12,087 nt of DNA, from the NCBI GenBank assembly GCA_027858635.1, contig JAQICG010000206.1, positions 1 through 12,087 on the forward strand. Reading direction: 5' to 3'. The notes beneath the pieces were generated by a model. It searched no databases. It had not been told where the DNA came from and saw nothing but the letters and a program-made list of their open reading frames with translations. Shown one piece after another: positions 1 to 6,464 of this stretch. Made by a program: the position numbers and the translations under genes. Within the stretch, counting starts at the first letter, position 1; every line of letters begins with the position of its first letter. This stretch comes from Gammaproteobacteria bacterium (GTDB taxonomy: Bacteria > Pseudomonadota > Gammaproteobacteria > SZUA-229).

Positions 1-36
1 ACAATAGACCCCCTCAAATTCATTACTGGTAGCCAC

Positions 37-918
37 ATGCAAAGCCTCCACACCAGCCACATTAAAAGCCTGCCGCTGCTGCACAGGGGCAAGGTCCGCG
101 ACATTTATGACATTGATGACGATCACATGTTGATCGTGACCACCGACCGCGTTTCCGCTTTCGATGTGGTCATGCCCAACTCCATTACCGGTAAGGGGCG
201 GATTCTCAATGAAGTCACCATCTTCTGGATGAACAAGCTGGCGCACATTATTCCTAATCAGCTCAGCGAACTAGCACTGGAGGATGTGCTGGTGGATGCC
301 GATGAACGTGCCGAGGTGGCGGAGCATGCCATGGTCGTGAAGAAGCTCAAGGCACTGCCGGTGGAGGCCATTGTGCGCGGCTATCTGATTGGTTCGGGCT
401 GGAAGGATTACCAGGCCACCGGCTCCGTCTGTGGCATCCTGTTACCCGCCGGGCTTCAGCTGGCCGACCGCCTGCCCGAACCGATCTATACCCCCTCTTC
501 CAAGGCAACGGCCGGGCAGCATGATGAGAATATCGACTTTGCCCAAACCGAAGAATTGCTCGGCAGCGAGCTTGCGGCGCAGGTTCGCGATGTCAGCCTT
601 CAGTTATATAAGGAGGCTGCTGATTACGCGCGTGATCGCGGCATTATTATCGCCGATACCAAATTTGAATTCGGTCTGGACAGGAACGGTCGGCTCACCC
701 TGATCGATGAGGTGCTAACCCCGGACTCGTCCCGTTTCTGGCCCGCTGAGCAGTACCAGCCGGGCGTTAGTCCGCCCAGTTTTGACAAGCAGTTTATCCG
801 CGATTATCTGGAAACGCTGGACTGGGATAAGACCCCGCCGGGACCTGTGCTGCCCGAGGCCATCGTGCACAAATCCGCGCAGAAATATCAGCAGGCCAAA
901 GAGCTGCTCACCCGCTAA
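37..918 (+). CDS. purC: Phosphoribosylaminoimidazole-succinocarboxamide synthase (SAICAR synthase)
   Basis: This cytoplasmic enzyme of purine synthesis joins CAIR and aspartate using ATP to give SAICAR. The 293-residue product carries the family landmarks in order: GKVRDIYD (residues 18-25, nucleotide-binding loop), DRVSAFDV (37-44), VEAIVRGYLIGSGWKDY (109-125), the TPSSKA segment with GQHDENI (about 152-165), and DEVLTPDSSRFW (224-235). The length matches the longer, yeast Ade1-like form, not the roughly 237-residue Escherichia form. The ATG at 37 places GKVRD at the usual distance from the N-terminus, but its ribosome binding site is weak (GGTAG at best). The frame is also open to the left edge, so a start outside the window cannot be excluded. 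bioD follows two bases after the stop, which suggests one transcript. The identification is firm; the exact start is less so. Confidence 0.96.
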   Translation: MQSLHTSHIKSLPLLHRGKVRDIYDIDDDHMLIVTTDRVSAFDVVMPNSITGKGRILNEVTIFWMNKLAHIIPNQLSELALEDVLVDADERAEVAEHAMVVKKLKALPVEAIVRGYLIGSGWKDYQATGSVCGILLPAGLQLADRLPEPIYTPSSKATAGQHDENIDFAQTEELLGSELAAQVRDVSLQLYKEAADYARDRGIIIADTKFEFGLDRNGRLTLIDEVLTPDSSRFWPAEQYQPGVSPPSFDKQFIRDYLETLDWDKTPPGPVLPEAIVHKSAQKYQQAKELLTR

Positions 919-920
919 AA

Positions 921-1586
921 ATGCGCGGCGTTTTCGTCACCGGCACGGATACCGATGTCGGCAAAACCCGCATCGCCACCGCCCTTGCCAGACAGCTGAA
1001 CTCGCAGGGCATCAGGGTGGTGCCACGCAAGCCGGTGGAATCCGGCTGCCGCAAATCAGACGGTGAACTCATTCCCGCCGACGCCCTCGCCCTCCAGCTT
1101 GCCGCCGACTATGCGGGTGAGCTGCCTGAAGTCTGCGCTTACCGTTTTGAAGCCGCCTTATCACCAGTGCGCGCCGCGCGCCTGAGCGGGAAAAAAATTA
1201 CGCTGGCACATTTACAGCGTGCCTGCACCTCTGAGGATAAAACCAGTTTTATGCTCGTGGAGGGTGCCGGCGGTTTCTATTCGCCGCTCGCCGAGGACGG
1301 ACTCAATGCGGATCTCGCCGAGGCGCTTCAGCTTCCGGTTTTGCTGGTGGCGGATGACCGACTCGGCTGCATCAACCAGATTCTGCTCACCACCGAAGCC
1401 ATCGAAAAACGCGGGCTGAAACTGGCGGCCATTGTGCTGAATGCGACAATGCCACAAGCACCGACAGGCATGGACAATGCTGAAGATTTACGCGAGCTTA
1501 TAGATACACCCGTGTATAGTGTGGCTTATGATCCGCACGGCGAAGCAAATCTTACCGACCTGTGTGACCGATTGCTGGCACGGTAG
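921..1586 (+). CDS. bioD: ATP-dependent dethiobiotin synthetase
   Basis: BioD closes the ureido ring of dethiobiotin from 7,8-diaminopelargonate, CO2 and ATP, the penultimate step of biotin synthesis. The 221-residue product begins with a P-loop GTDTDVGKT (residues 8-16). KPVESG follows, with the Lys (37) known in the family to contact the carbamate intermediate. EGAGGFYSPL starts at 114, and the LGCINQ segment typical of BioD lies near 147. Length is normal. The ATG lies two bases after the purC stop with no clear Shine-Dalgarno sequence, so translation probably depends on coupling to purC. No other bio gene is nearby, so this copy is detached from any bioBFHC cluster. The frame ends 113 bases before a strong terminator. 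Function is near certain; coupling is inferred from spacing. Confidence 0.96.
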   Translation: MRGVFVTGTDTDVGKTRIATALARQLNSQGIRVVPRKPVESGCRKSDGELIPADALALQLAADYAGELPEVCAYRFEAALSPVRAARLSGKKITLAHLQRACTSEDKTSFMLVEGAGGFYSPLAEDGLNADLAEALQLPVLLVADDRLGCINQILLTTEAIEKRGLKLAAIVLNATMPQAPTGMDNAEDLRELIDTPVYSVAYDPHGEANLTDLCDRLLAR

Positions 1587-1698
1587 TTTTCGGCTGTAAT
1601 TCCATTATCCTGTTTGGCGGCGCGCCTTAAACATCAAACAACAGTATTCAGCGGAGAGTGGCGGTGAATAAATTTTTTCGATTAATTTCACACCCCAT

Positions 1699-1731
1699 AA
1701 AAAAGCCACGTAAAATACACGTGGCTTTTTT
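1699..1731. terminator. Bidirectional intrinsic terminator between bioD and the FKBP gene
   Basis: A perfect 13-base stem (AAAAAAGCCACGT at 1699-1711, ACGTGGCTTTTTT at 1719-1731) encloses a 7-base loop. The GC-rich core is flanked by A6 on one side and T6 on the other, so it reads as a Rho-independent terminator on both strands. It ends purC-bioD from the left and the FKBP gene (stop at 1748) from the right. Confidence 0.93.
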
Positions 1732-1747
1732 ACTCATTGCTAAAGCT

Positions 1748-2077
1748 TTAGCTTACTGAGATTAATTCCACCTTGAATACCAGCGTGGCATTGGGCGGTA
1801 TTACGCCGCCAGCACCTGCCGCGCCGTAGCCCAGTTCAGGCGGGATGGTGAGCTTACGCGCGCCGCCGACTTTCATGCCTGCAACACCCTGCTCCCAGCC
1901 CGGAATAACTCGACCACCGCCGATTTTGAAACTGAAGGTTTCATCGCGGTTATGGCTTGAATCGAACTGAGTGCCATCGGTTAACCAGCCGGTGTAATGT
2001 ACCTCAACGGTCATACCTGCGGTCGCTTCTTCGCCTTCACCCACAATCTGATCTTCAACCTGTAGTTCTTCTGACAT
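1748..2077 (-). CDS. Cytoplasmic FKBP-type peptidyl-prolyl cis-trans isomerase
   Basis: A single FKBP domain of 109 residues, close in size to human FKBP12. It catalyses cis-trans isomerisation of Xaa-Pro bonds and helps protein folding. The known active-site pocket residues are all visible: Tyr28 (VHYTGW), Phe38-Asp39 (QFDSS), Phe48/Phe50, Val57-Ile58 and Trp61 in RVIPGWEQG, Tyr84 (LGYG), Ile93 and Phe101 (LVFKVEL). There is no signal peptide, dimerisation domain or metal-binding tail, so it should be cytoplasmic. The acidic N-terminus (MSEELQVEDQ) is unremarkable. The start has an AGGCGAGGG element just upstream. The gene lies downstream of fba on the same strand but behind a strong terminator (2098-2126) with only 20 bases between. 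A specific client cannot be deduced. Confidence 0.95.
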   Translation of the reverse strand: MSEELQVEDQIVGEGEEATAGMTVEVHYTGWLTDGTQFDSSHNRDETFSFKIGGGRVIPGWEQGVAGMKVGGARKLTIPPELGYGAAGAGGVIPPNATLVFKVELISVS

Positions 2078-2097
2078 ATAACCCTCGCCTAATAGTT

Positions 2098-2126
2098 AAA
2101 AAAGGGGAGCCATGCTCCCCTTTTTT
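2098..2126 (-). terminator. Intrinsic terminator after fba
   Basis: A 13-base perfect stem (A6-GGGGAGC at 2098-2110, GCTCCCC-T6 at 2114-2126) with a 3-base loop. On the minus strand the hairpin is followed by a U run. It lies 21 bases past the fba stop and should end the pyk-fba transcript, yet only 20 bases then remain before the FKBP start codon. It could also act in the opposite direction. Confidence 0.9.
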
Positions 2127-2147
2127 CATACCGTATTCAATGTTAAA

Positions 2148-3185
2148 TTATTTGTAATATTCAATCATTTTTTCAAGTGATACGGGCTTGATTTTCGATG
2201 CATTACCGGCTGAGCCGAAAGCTTCGAAACGTGCCTTACAAATATCCTTCATTGCCGCTGTCGATTCTTTCAGGAATTTACGCGGATCGAAGTTTGAAGG
2301 GTTCTCAGCCAGATGCCTGCGCACTGCACCGGTTGAAGCCATACGCAGATCGGTATCGATATTGACCTTACGCACACCTGATTTGATGCCATTAACAATT
2401 TCCTCAACGGGAACACCGAATGTTTTGCCCATATCACCACCATAGTTGTTGATGATTTCCAGCCATTCCTGTGGAACCGAAGAAGAACCATGCATTACCA
2501 GGTGAGTGTTGGGCAGACGTGCATGAATTTCTTCAATGCGGTCGATGCGCAGCACTTCGCCGGTTGGCTCTTTGGTGAATTTGTAAGCGCCGTGTGAAGT
2601 GCCGATGGCGATAGCCAGCGCATCTACGCCGGTTTTTTCAACGAAATCAGCGGCTTCTTCAACACTGGTCAGGAGCTGATCCATATCCAGTTTGCCTTCA
2701 GCGCCGTGGCCGTCTTCTTCACCCATTTCACCGGTTTCCAGCGAACCCAGACAGCCCAGCTCGCCTTCAACTGAAACGCCACCCGCGTGTGCCATTTTGA
2801 CCACTTCACGAGTCACATCAACATTGTATTCATAACTGGAAGGCGTTTTCATGTCAGCCATCAGCGAGCCGTCCATCATCACCGAACTGAAGCCGGACTG
2901 GATGGAACGCAGACATACCGCCGGTTCTGAACCGTGATCCTGGTGCATAACAACGGGGATATGGGGATACATTTCCACGGCTGCGGAAATCAAATGACGC
3001 AGGAAGGGTTCGCCTGCATAAGAGCGCGCACCCGCAGAGCCCTGCATGATGACTGGACTGTCAGTTTCGTCAGCAGCCTGCATGATGGCATGCACCTGCT
3101 CCATGTTATTTACATTGAAGGCGGGCATGCCGTAGCTATTTTCAGCAGCATGATCCAATAATTGGCGTAGTGAAATTAATGCCAT
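2148..3185 (-). CDS. fba: Class II fructose-bisphosphate aldolase, Calvin-cycle subtype
   Basis: Zinc-dependent aldolase that joins glyceraldehyde-3-phosphate and dihydroxyacetone phosphate into fructose-1,6-bisphosphate, or splits it. The Calvin-cycle relatives also make sedoheptulose-1,7-bisphosphate. The 345-residue product shows HQDHG with the expected catalytic Asp83 and zinc ligand His84. EGELGCLGSLETGE begins at 140, GTSHGAYKF holds zinc ligand His198, MHGSSSVPQEW holds His232, and KVNIDTDLR lies near residue 273. The extended EGELGCLGSLETGEMGEEDGHG loop and overall length fit the subtype found in Calvin-cycle and methylotrophic bacteria (often named cbbA or fbaA). The start has a good AGGAG site. 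Only 26 bases separate it from pyk, so the two are probably cotranscribed. A terminator follows at 2098-2126. Confidence 0.96.
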   Translation of the reverse strand: MALISLRQLLDHAAENSYGMPAFNVNNMEQVHAIMQAADETDSPVIMQGSAGARSYAGEPFLRHLISAAVEMYPHIPVVMHQDHGSEPAVCLRSIQSGFSSVMMDGSLMADMKTPSSYEYNVDVTREVVKMAHAGGVSVEGELGCLGSLETGEMGEEDGHGAEGKLDMDQLLTSVEEAADFVEKTGVDALAIAIGTSHGAYKFTKEPTGEVLRIDRIEEIHARLPNTHLVMHGSSSVPQEWLEIINNYGGDMGKTFGVPVEEIVNGIKSGVRKVNIDTDLRMASTGAVRRHLAENPSNFDPRKFLKESTAAMKDICKARFEAFGSAGNASKIKPVSLEKMIEYYK

Positions 3186-3211
3186 GGTTTTGATCTCCTA
3201 ATTAATAAAAT

Positions 3212-4657
3212 TTAATTTTGCGTTACGCGCACATCACCAATAGTGACAACTTTCATTGCATTGGTTCCGCCCGCCTCTTTACCGAGAAAATCCCCCCGGG
3301 TGATGATAATCCGATCGCCTTCTTTGACGACCCCTTTATTCGTCAACAGTTCAGCCACTTTGGAACTGATATCGTACGGACCAATCTGAGTAAAATCGAT
3401 GCTCAATGGATAAACGCCACGATACAAGGTGACTTTACGCCGCGTCTTCTCAATCGGTGACAGGGCGTAAATCGGGATGCCCGAGCTGATGCGTGACATC
3501 CACAATACCGTCGACCCTGACTCCGTCAATGCGCTGATGGCATCAACATTCAGATGATTCGCCGTATACATGGTGGCCATAGCGATGGCTTCATCAACCC
3601 GGTTGAAGGTTAAATTTGCGCGATGATCCGATTTCATCACTCGCGGATGTTTTTCCGCCGATTCACAGATCCGGCTCATGGCCTGAACCACTTTTACCGG
3701 GTAAAGCCCTGCAGCGGTTTCACCGGAGAGCATCACCGCATCGGTACCGTCGTGCACGGCGTTGGCCACATCAAAAACTTCGGCGCGGGTCGGAATCGAA
3801 TTTTCAATCATCGACTCCATCATCTGGGTGGCGGTAATCACCACCCGGTCACGGGCACGGGCACGCTGTATCAGATCTTTCTGAATGGCCGGTAGCTCGG
3901 CATCACCGACCTCGACACCCAAGTCACCCCGGGCCACCATAATGGCGTCAGAGGCTTCGATGATTTCATCGATCTTTTCCAGCGCTTCGGCGCGCTATAT
4001 TTTCGAGACGATACTGCCGTAGCCACCGGCTTCCCGTAGCAGCCTGCGCGCTTCATTGACTTCAGCGGCATTACTGACAAACGAGATGGCGACATAATCG
4101 GCCTGAATACCGGCGGCCGCCTTGATGTCTTCTCTGTCCTTGTCGGTGAGCGCCGGCGCAGACAGGCCGCCACCGAGCAGGTTAATGCCTTTCTTGTCTG
4201 AAAGCTCGCCGGTTTGCAGCACGATGCAGTGAATCTTCGAGCCTTCCACACTCTCCACATCCAGGGTCATGCGACCATCATCGAGCAGCAGGGTATTGCC
4301 GGGTTTGACATCATCAACCAGGCTTTTATAGGTGATCCCTACCGCCTCATTAGTACCTGCGGCCGGGTCCATATCGGCGTCAAGAGTGAATCTATCACCT
4401 TTGATCAGTGTTACTTTTCTATCCACAAAACGCTCGGTTCGGATTTTGGGGCCCTGCATATCCGCCAGCAAACCCACCACACGACTCTGTTTTTCGGCAC
4501 ATTCCCGTACTATTTCGGCGCGCCTTTTCTGCTCCTCATGTGAACCATGAGAAAAATTCAGCCTTACAACATCTACACCAACGCGAACCAGTTCGTCGAT
4601 GACTTCATAATCATCACTTGCCGGCCCCAATGTTGCGACTATTTTTGTTCTACGCAT
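3212..4657 (-). pseudogene. pyk: Pyruvate kinase interrupted by an in-frame amber codon
   Basis: Pyruvate kinase transfers phosphate from PEP to ADP in the last step of glycolysis. One frame runs from the ATG at 4657 (GAGG upstream) to the stop at 3212 and would give 481 residues, the normal family length, but TAG stands at 3995-3997 (codon 221). Before it are the N-terminal LNFSHGS and ADMQGPKIRTE motifs and ...SIVSKI. After it the frame continues RAEALEKIDEIIEASDAI, then MVARGDLGVEVG (internal Met at 3940), ITATQMMESMI, DAVMLSGETA and a full C-terminal domain. By homology the missing residue is Glu of K-I-E: the Lys is the proton-transfer residue and the Glu a ligand of the essential metal. 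GAG to TAG is a single change. Nothing else looks decayed. It could be a sequencing error, a recent nonsense mutation or a suppressed codon. If unsuppressed, the 220-residue fragment lacks the catalytic centre. Confidence 0.9.
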
Positions 4658-4674
4658 TATTACCTCTTAAATTA

Positions 4675-4703
4675 AATACGGGCGCTTTTTTTGCGCCCGT
4701 ATT
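4675..4703 (-). promoter_or_regulatory. Perfect hairpin in the pgk-pyk intergenic gap
   Basis: An 11-base perfect stem (AATACGGGCGC at 4675-4685, GCGCCCGTATT at 4693-4703) encloses a loop of seven T on the plus strand, so seven A in the pgk-pyk transcript. It fills most of the 57 bases between the pgk stop (4715) and the pyk start (4657). After the hairpin the minus strand reads TTAATTTAAG, only a weak U tract. It may be a partial terminator, or a stability or processing hairpin that sets relative pgk and pyk output. The structure is certain; the role is inferred. Confidence 0.7.
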
Positions 4704-4714
4704 CCGCGATGCTG

Positions 4715-5896
4715 TTACTCGGCGGCGCGCGCTTCTAACATGGCAACAGCGGGTAAAGTCTTGCCTTCAAGATACTCCAGGAAGGCGCCGCCGGCGGTGG
4801 AAATGTATGACACCTTGTCATAAATATCATATTTCTGAATGGCGGCAATGGTATCGCCGCCGCCGGCCAGACTGAAACCATCAGCCTCGGCAATCGCCAT
4901 GGAGATGGTTTTAGTGCCGTCGCCGAACTGATCGAACTCAAACACACCAACCGGACCGTTCCAGATAATGGTACCGGCTTTTTTTATGATCTCCGCCAGC
5001 TCTTTGGCCGAATCGGGGCCGATATCAAAAATCATATCATCATCTTCTACCTCGTCCGCTTTTTTCAAAGTCGCTTCGGCTGTTTCTGAGAATTCTTTTG
5101 CGCAAACCACATCGGTGGCGATAGGAATGTTGGCACCGCGTTTCTGCATTTTTTCTATCAGCGCTTTTGCGGTATCCACCAGATCATCTTCACACAGGGA
5201 CTTGCCGACGTTGTGTCCCATGGCTTTCAGGAAAGTGTTGGCAATGCCGCCACCCACTACCATCTGATCTACTTTTTCAGACAATGCTTCCAGCACGGTC
5301 AGTTTTGTCGATACTTTCGAGCCGCCCACAATCGCGACCATCGGACGCGCCGGATTGGCTAGCGCCTTGTTCAGGCTTTCCAGCTCATTGGCCAGCAGCA
5401 AACCGGCACAGGCTGTCGGTGCAAACTTGCCGGCACCGTGAGTGGATGCCTGAGCGCGATGCGCGGTGCCAAATGCGTCCATGACGAAAATATCACACAG
5501 CGCCGCGTATTTTTTCGACAGCGCTTCATCGTCTTTTTTCTCGCCTTCATTGAAGCGTACATTTTCCAGCAGCACCACTTCGCCTTCGGCAACTTCGGGC
5601 GCATTATCCAGATAACCCTTTACCAGACGAACCTCTTTGCCCAGCTTATCGGCCATGACTTCAGCAATCGGCTGCATGGAGTTTTCTTCGTCAGGCTTGC
5701 CCTCTTCCGGACGGCCGCGATGAGACATGACCATCACTTTGGCACCGGCATTGGCACACAGGGCAATAGTAGGCATGGATGCGGTAATGCGTGCATCGGA
5801 GGTTACTTTGCCATTTTTAACCGGCACGTTTAAATCCGAGCGAATAAGTATGCGCTTACCTCGCAGATCGAGATCAGTCAATTTGATGAAGGCCAT
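4715..5896 (-). CDS. pgk: Phosphoglycerate kinase
   Basis: Interconverts 1,3-bisphosphoglycerate plus ADP and 3-phosphoglycerate plus ATP. It runs in the ATP-consuming direction in the Calvin cycle and gluconeogenesis. The 393-residue product has the two-lobed family layout. The N-terminal lobe carries RSDLNVP (residues 19-25), ITASMPTI and the SHRGRP substrate-binding motif (58-63). A middle VGGSKVSTK segment follows. The C-terminal nucleotide lobe has WNGPVGVFEF and the glycine-rich GGGDTIAAI loop, then STAGGAFLEYLEGK. Length is typical and the frame is uninterrupted. The start has an AGGAG site six bases upstream. pyk follows after 57 bases with a hairpin. Upstream, 563 bases of repeats and a probable terminator separate it from gap, so pgk-pyk-fba may be its own transcription unit. 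Confidence 0.97.
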   Translation of the reverse strand: MAFIKLTDLDLRGKRILIRSDLNVPVKNGKVTSDARITASMPTIALCANAGAKVMVMSHRGRPEEGKPDEENSMQPIAEVMADKLGKEVRLVKGYLDNAPEVAEGEVVLLENVRFNEGEKKDDEALSKKYAALCDIFVMDAFGTAHRAQASTHGAGKFAPTACAGLLLANELESLNKALANPARPMVAIVGGSKVSTKLTVLEALSEKVDQMVVGGGIANTFLKAMGHNVGKSLCEDDLVDTAKALIEKMQKRGANIPIATDVVCAKEFSETAEATLKKADEVEDDDMIFDIGPDSAKELAEIIKKAGTIIWNGPVGVFEFDQFGDGTKTISMAIAEADGFSLAGGGDTIAAIQKYDIYDKVSYISTAGGAFLEYLEGKTLPAVAMLEARAAE

Positions 5897-5940
5897 GTTT
5901 AACTCCTAATATATCTATAAATTTAAAAACTGTTTGTAAA

Positions 5941-6101
5941 CCCGGATGATTTATAAATTTGCACGCTCTCGCTTGATCTTTGATTCCACAAAAAATTTGT
6001 CTTCCGTCGGCCATAATCATTGATATGGCACTCCATCAGAAAATTCCTTGTGAAATCAAATCTACGGCGCGATCTTCACACAAATTTATAAAACATCCGT
6101 G
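5941..6101. mobile_element. MITE-like inverted-repeat element upstream of pgk
   Basis: The left end (CCCGGATGATTTATAAATTTG, from 5941) and the reverse complement of the right end (CACGGATGTTTTATAAATTTG, ending near 6101) match over about 20 bases with two or three differences. A second pair of blocks further in, TTTGATTCCACAA at about 5979-5991 and TTGTGAAATCAAA at about 6048-6060, also matches in inverted orientation. The element is about 160 bases long with no credible reading frame. This is the form of a non-autonomous miniature element or an internally deleted insertion sequence. The flanks share a short A/T-rich TAA, too short to prove a target duplication. I do not recognise the parent family. 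Confidence 0.55.
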
Positions 6102-6158
6102 TTAAGCCCTAATGACAGCACTTAACGAACAACTCTCAAAACAATGTTTTGTTATAAA

Positions 6159-6188
6159 TTAACCAGCCCGGATCACCGGGCTGGTTAA
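6159..6188 (-). terminator. Probable terminator downstream of tkt-gap
   Basis: A 13-base perfect stem (TTAACCAGCCCGG at 6159-6171, CCGGGCTGGTTAA at 6176-6188) with a 4-base ATCA loop. On the minus strand it is followed by an A/T-rich but not U-pure tract (AATTTATAAC). It lies past the gap stop and the two palindromic repeats, and so should end the tkt-gap message and separate it from pgk. A mixed tail makes termination likely but not certain; it could serve either strand. Confidence 0.65.
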
Positions 6189-6210
6189 AAGGCATTCTCT
6201 TATAGCCGCT

Positions 6211-6336
6211 AAATAAGCGAGAGATTTTGTTCGCGAGCAAGGCGCAGGCCTGTTTTGAAAACGGAGTGTGCATGTGCACATGAGTATTTCAAAACTGGAC
6301 TGCAACGCCGCTCCCGGACAAAAGATCCGCTTATTT
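6211..6336. repeat. Palindromic intergenic repeat, copy 1
   Basis: A 126-base imperfect palindrome bounded by AAATAAGCG (6211-6219) and its exact complement CGCTTATTT (6328-6336). Further pairing blocks are TTTTGTTCGCGAGC against GCTCCCGGACAAAA, TGTTTTGAAA against TTTCAAAACT, and a central perfect CATGTGCACATG at 6271-6282. It shares blocks with copy 2 in the same order (AAGCGAGAGATTTT, GCAAGGCG, TGTTTTGAA, CAACGCCGCT, AAAGATCCGCTTA). Its size recalls ERIC-type elements but the sequence is not ERIC. Small reading frames crossing it are side effects of the repeat. Confidence 0.85.
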
Positions 6337-6340
6337 TAGG

Positions 6341-6464
6341 ATTAAGCGAGAGATTTTTTCTGCTTGCAAGGCGGAGGGATGTTTTGAACGCGGAGCGTAC
6401 ACGTAGTACGTGAGCATTCAAAATATCCCGACAACGCCGCTAGCGGGAAAAAGATCCGCTTAAT
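6341..6464. repeat. Palindromic intergenic repeat, copy 2, overlapping the gap stop codon
   Basis: A 124-base imperfect palindrome bounded by ATTAAGCG (6341-6348) and CGCTTAAT (6457-6464), with the centre CACGTA-G-TACGTG at 6400-6412. It is a tandem relative of copy 1 at a spacing of about 129 bases and in the same orientation. Its right end includes the gap stop codon (minus-strand TAA at 6460-6462) and the last base pairs of the preceding Asn codon. In the tkt-gap transcript it would fold into a long hairpin directly after translation ends. Confidence 0.85.

Noticed and set aside
1658..1759. A 33-codon GTG-start frame after bioD with a GGAGA upstream
   Set aside because: It runs straight through the bidirectional terminator and overlaps the FKBP 3' end; composition follows the hairpin, so coding is unlikely.
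3995..3997. TAG decoded as pyrrolysine
   Set aside because: Pyrrolysine is used in a few methylamine-type enzymes; pyruvate kinase is not one, and the residue needed here is an acidic metal ligand. No pyl genes are in the window. Ordinary amber suppression remains open.
3212..4657. Two separate genes for the halves of pyruvate kinase
   Set aside because: Both halves lie in the same frame with 18 conserved codons between the TAG and the first internal ATG. The second half has no separate ribosome binding site of note, so one interrupted gene is the better reading.
5912..5940. Promoter TTTACA-17-TAGATA just before pgk
   Set aside because: The implied transcription start would fall on the pgk ribosome binding site, leaving no usable leader, and the -10 matches only three of six.
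6209..6421. A 70-codon minus-strand reading frame across the palindromic repeats
   Set aside because: Its peptide merely repeats the same FKT-LRLA...NLSL unit because it reads through both repeat copies. There is no start context and no known family.
6211..6464. CRISPR-like or tRNA-like structure in the gap-pgk interval
   Set aside because: Only two ~125-base units with no short regular spacers, and no cloverleaf or conserved tRNA bases; these are palindromic intergenic repeats.
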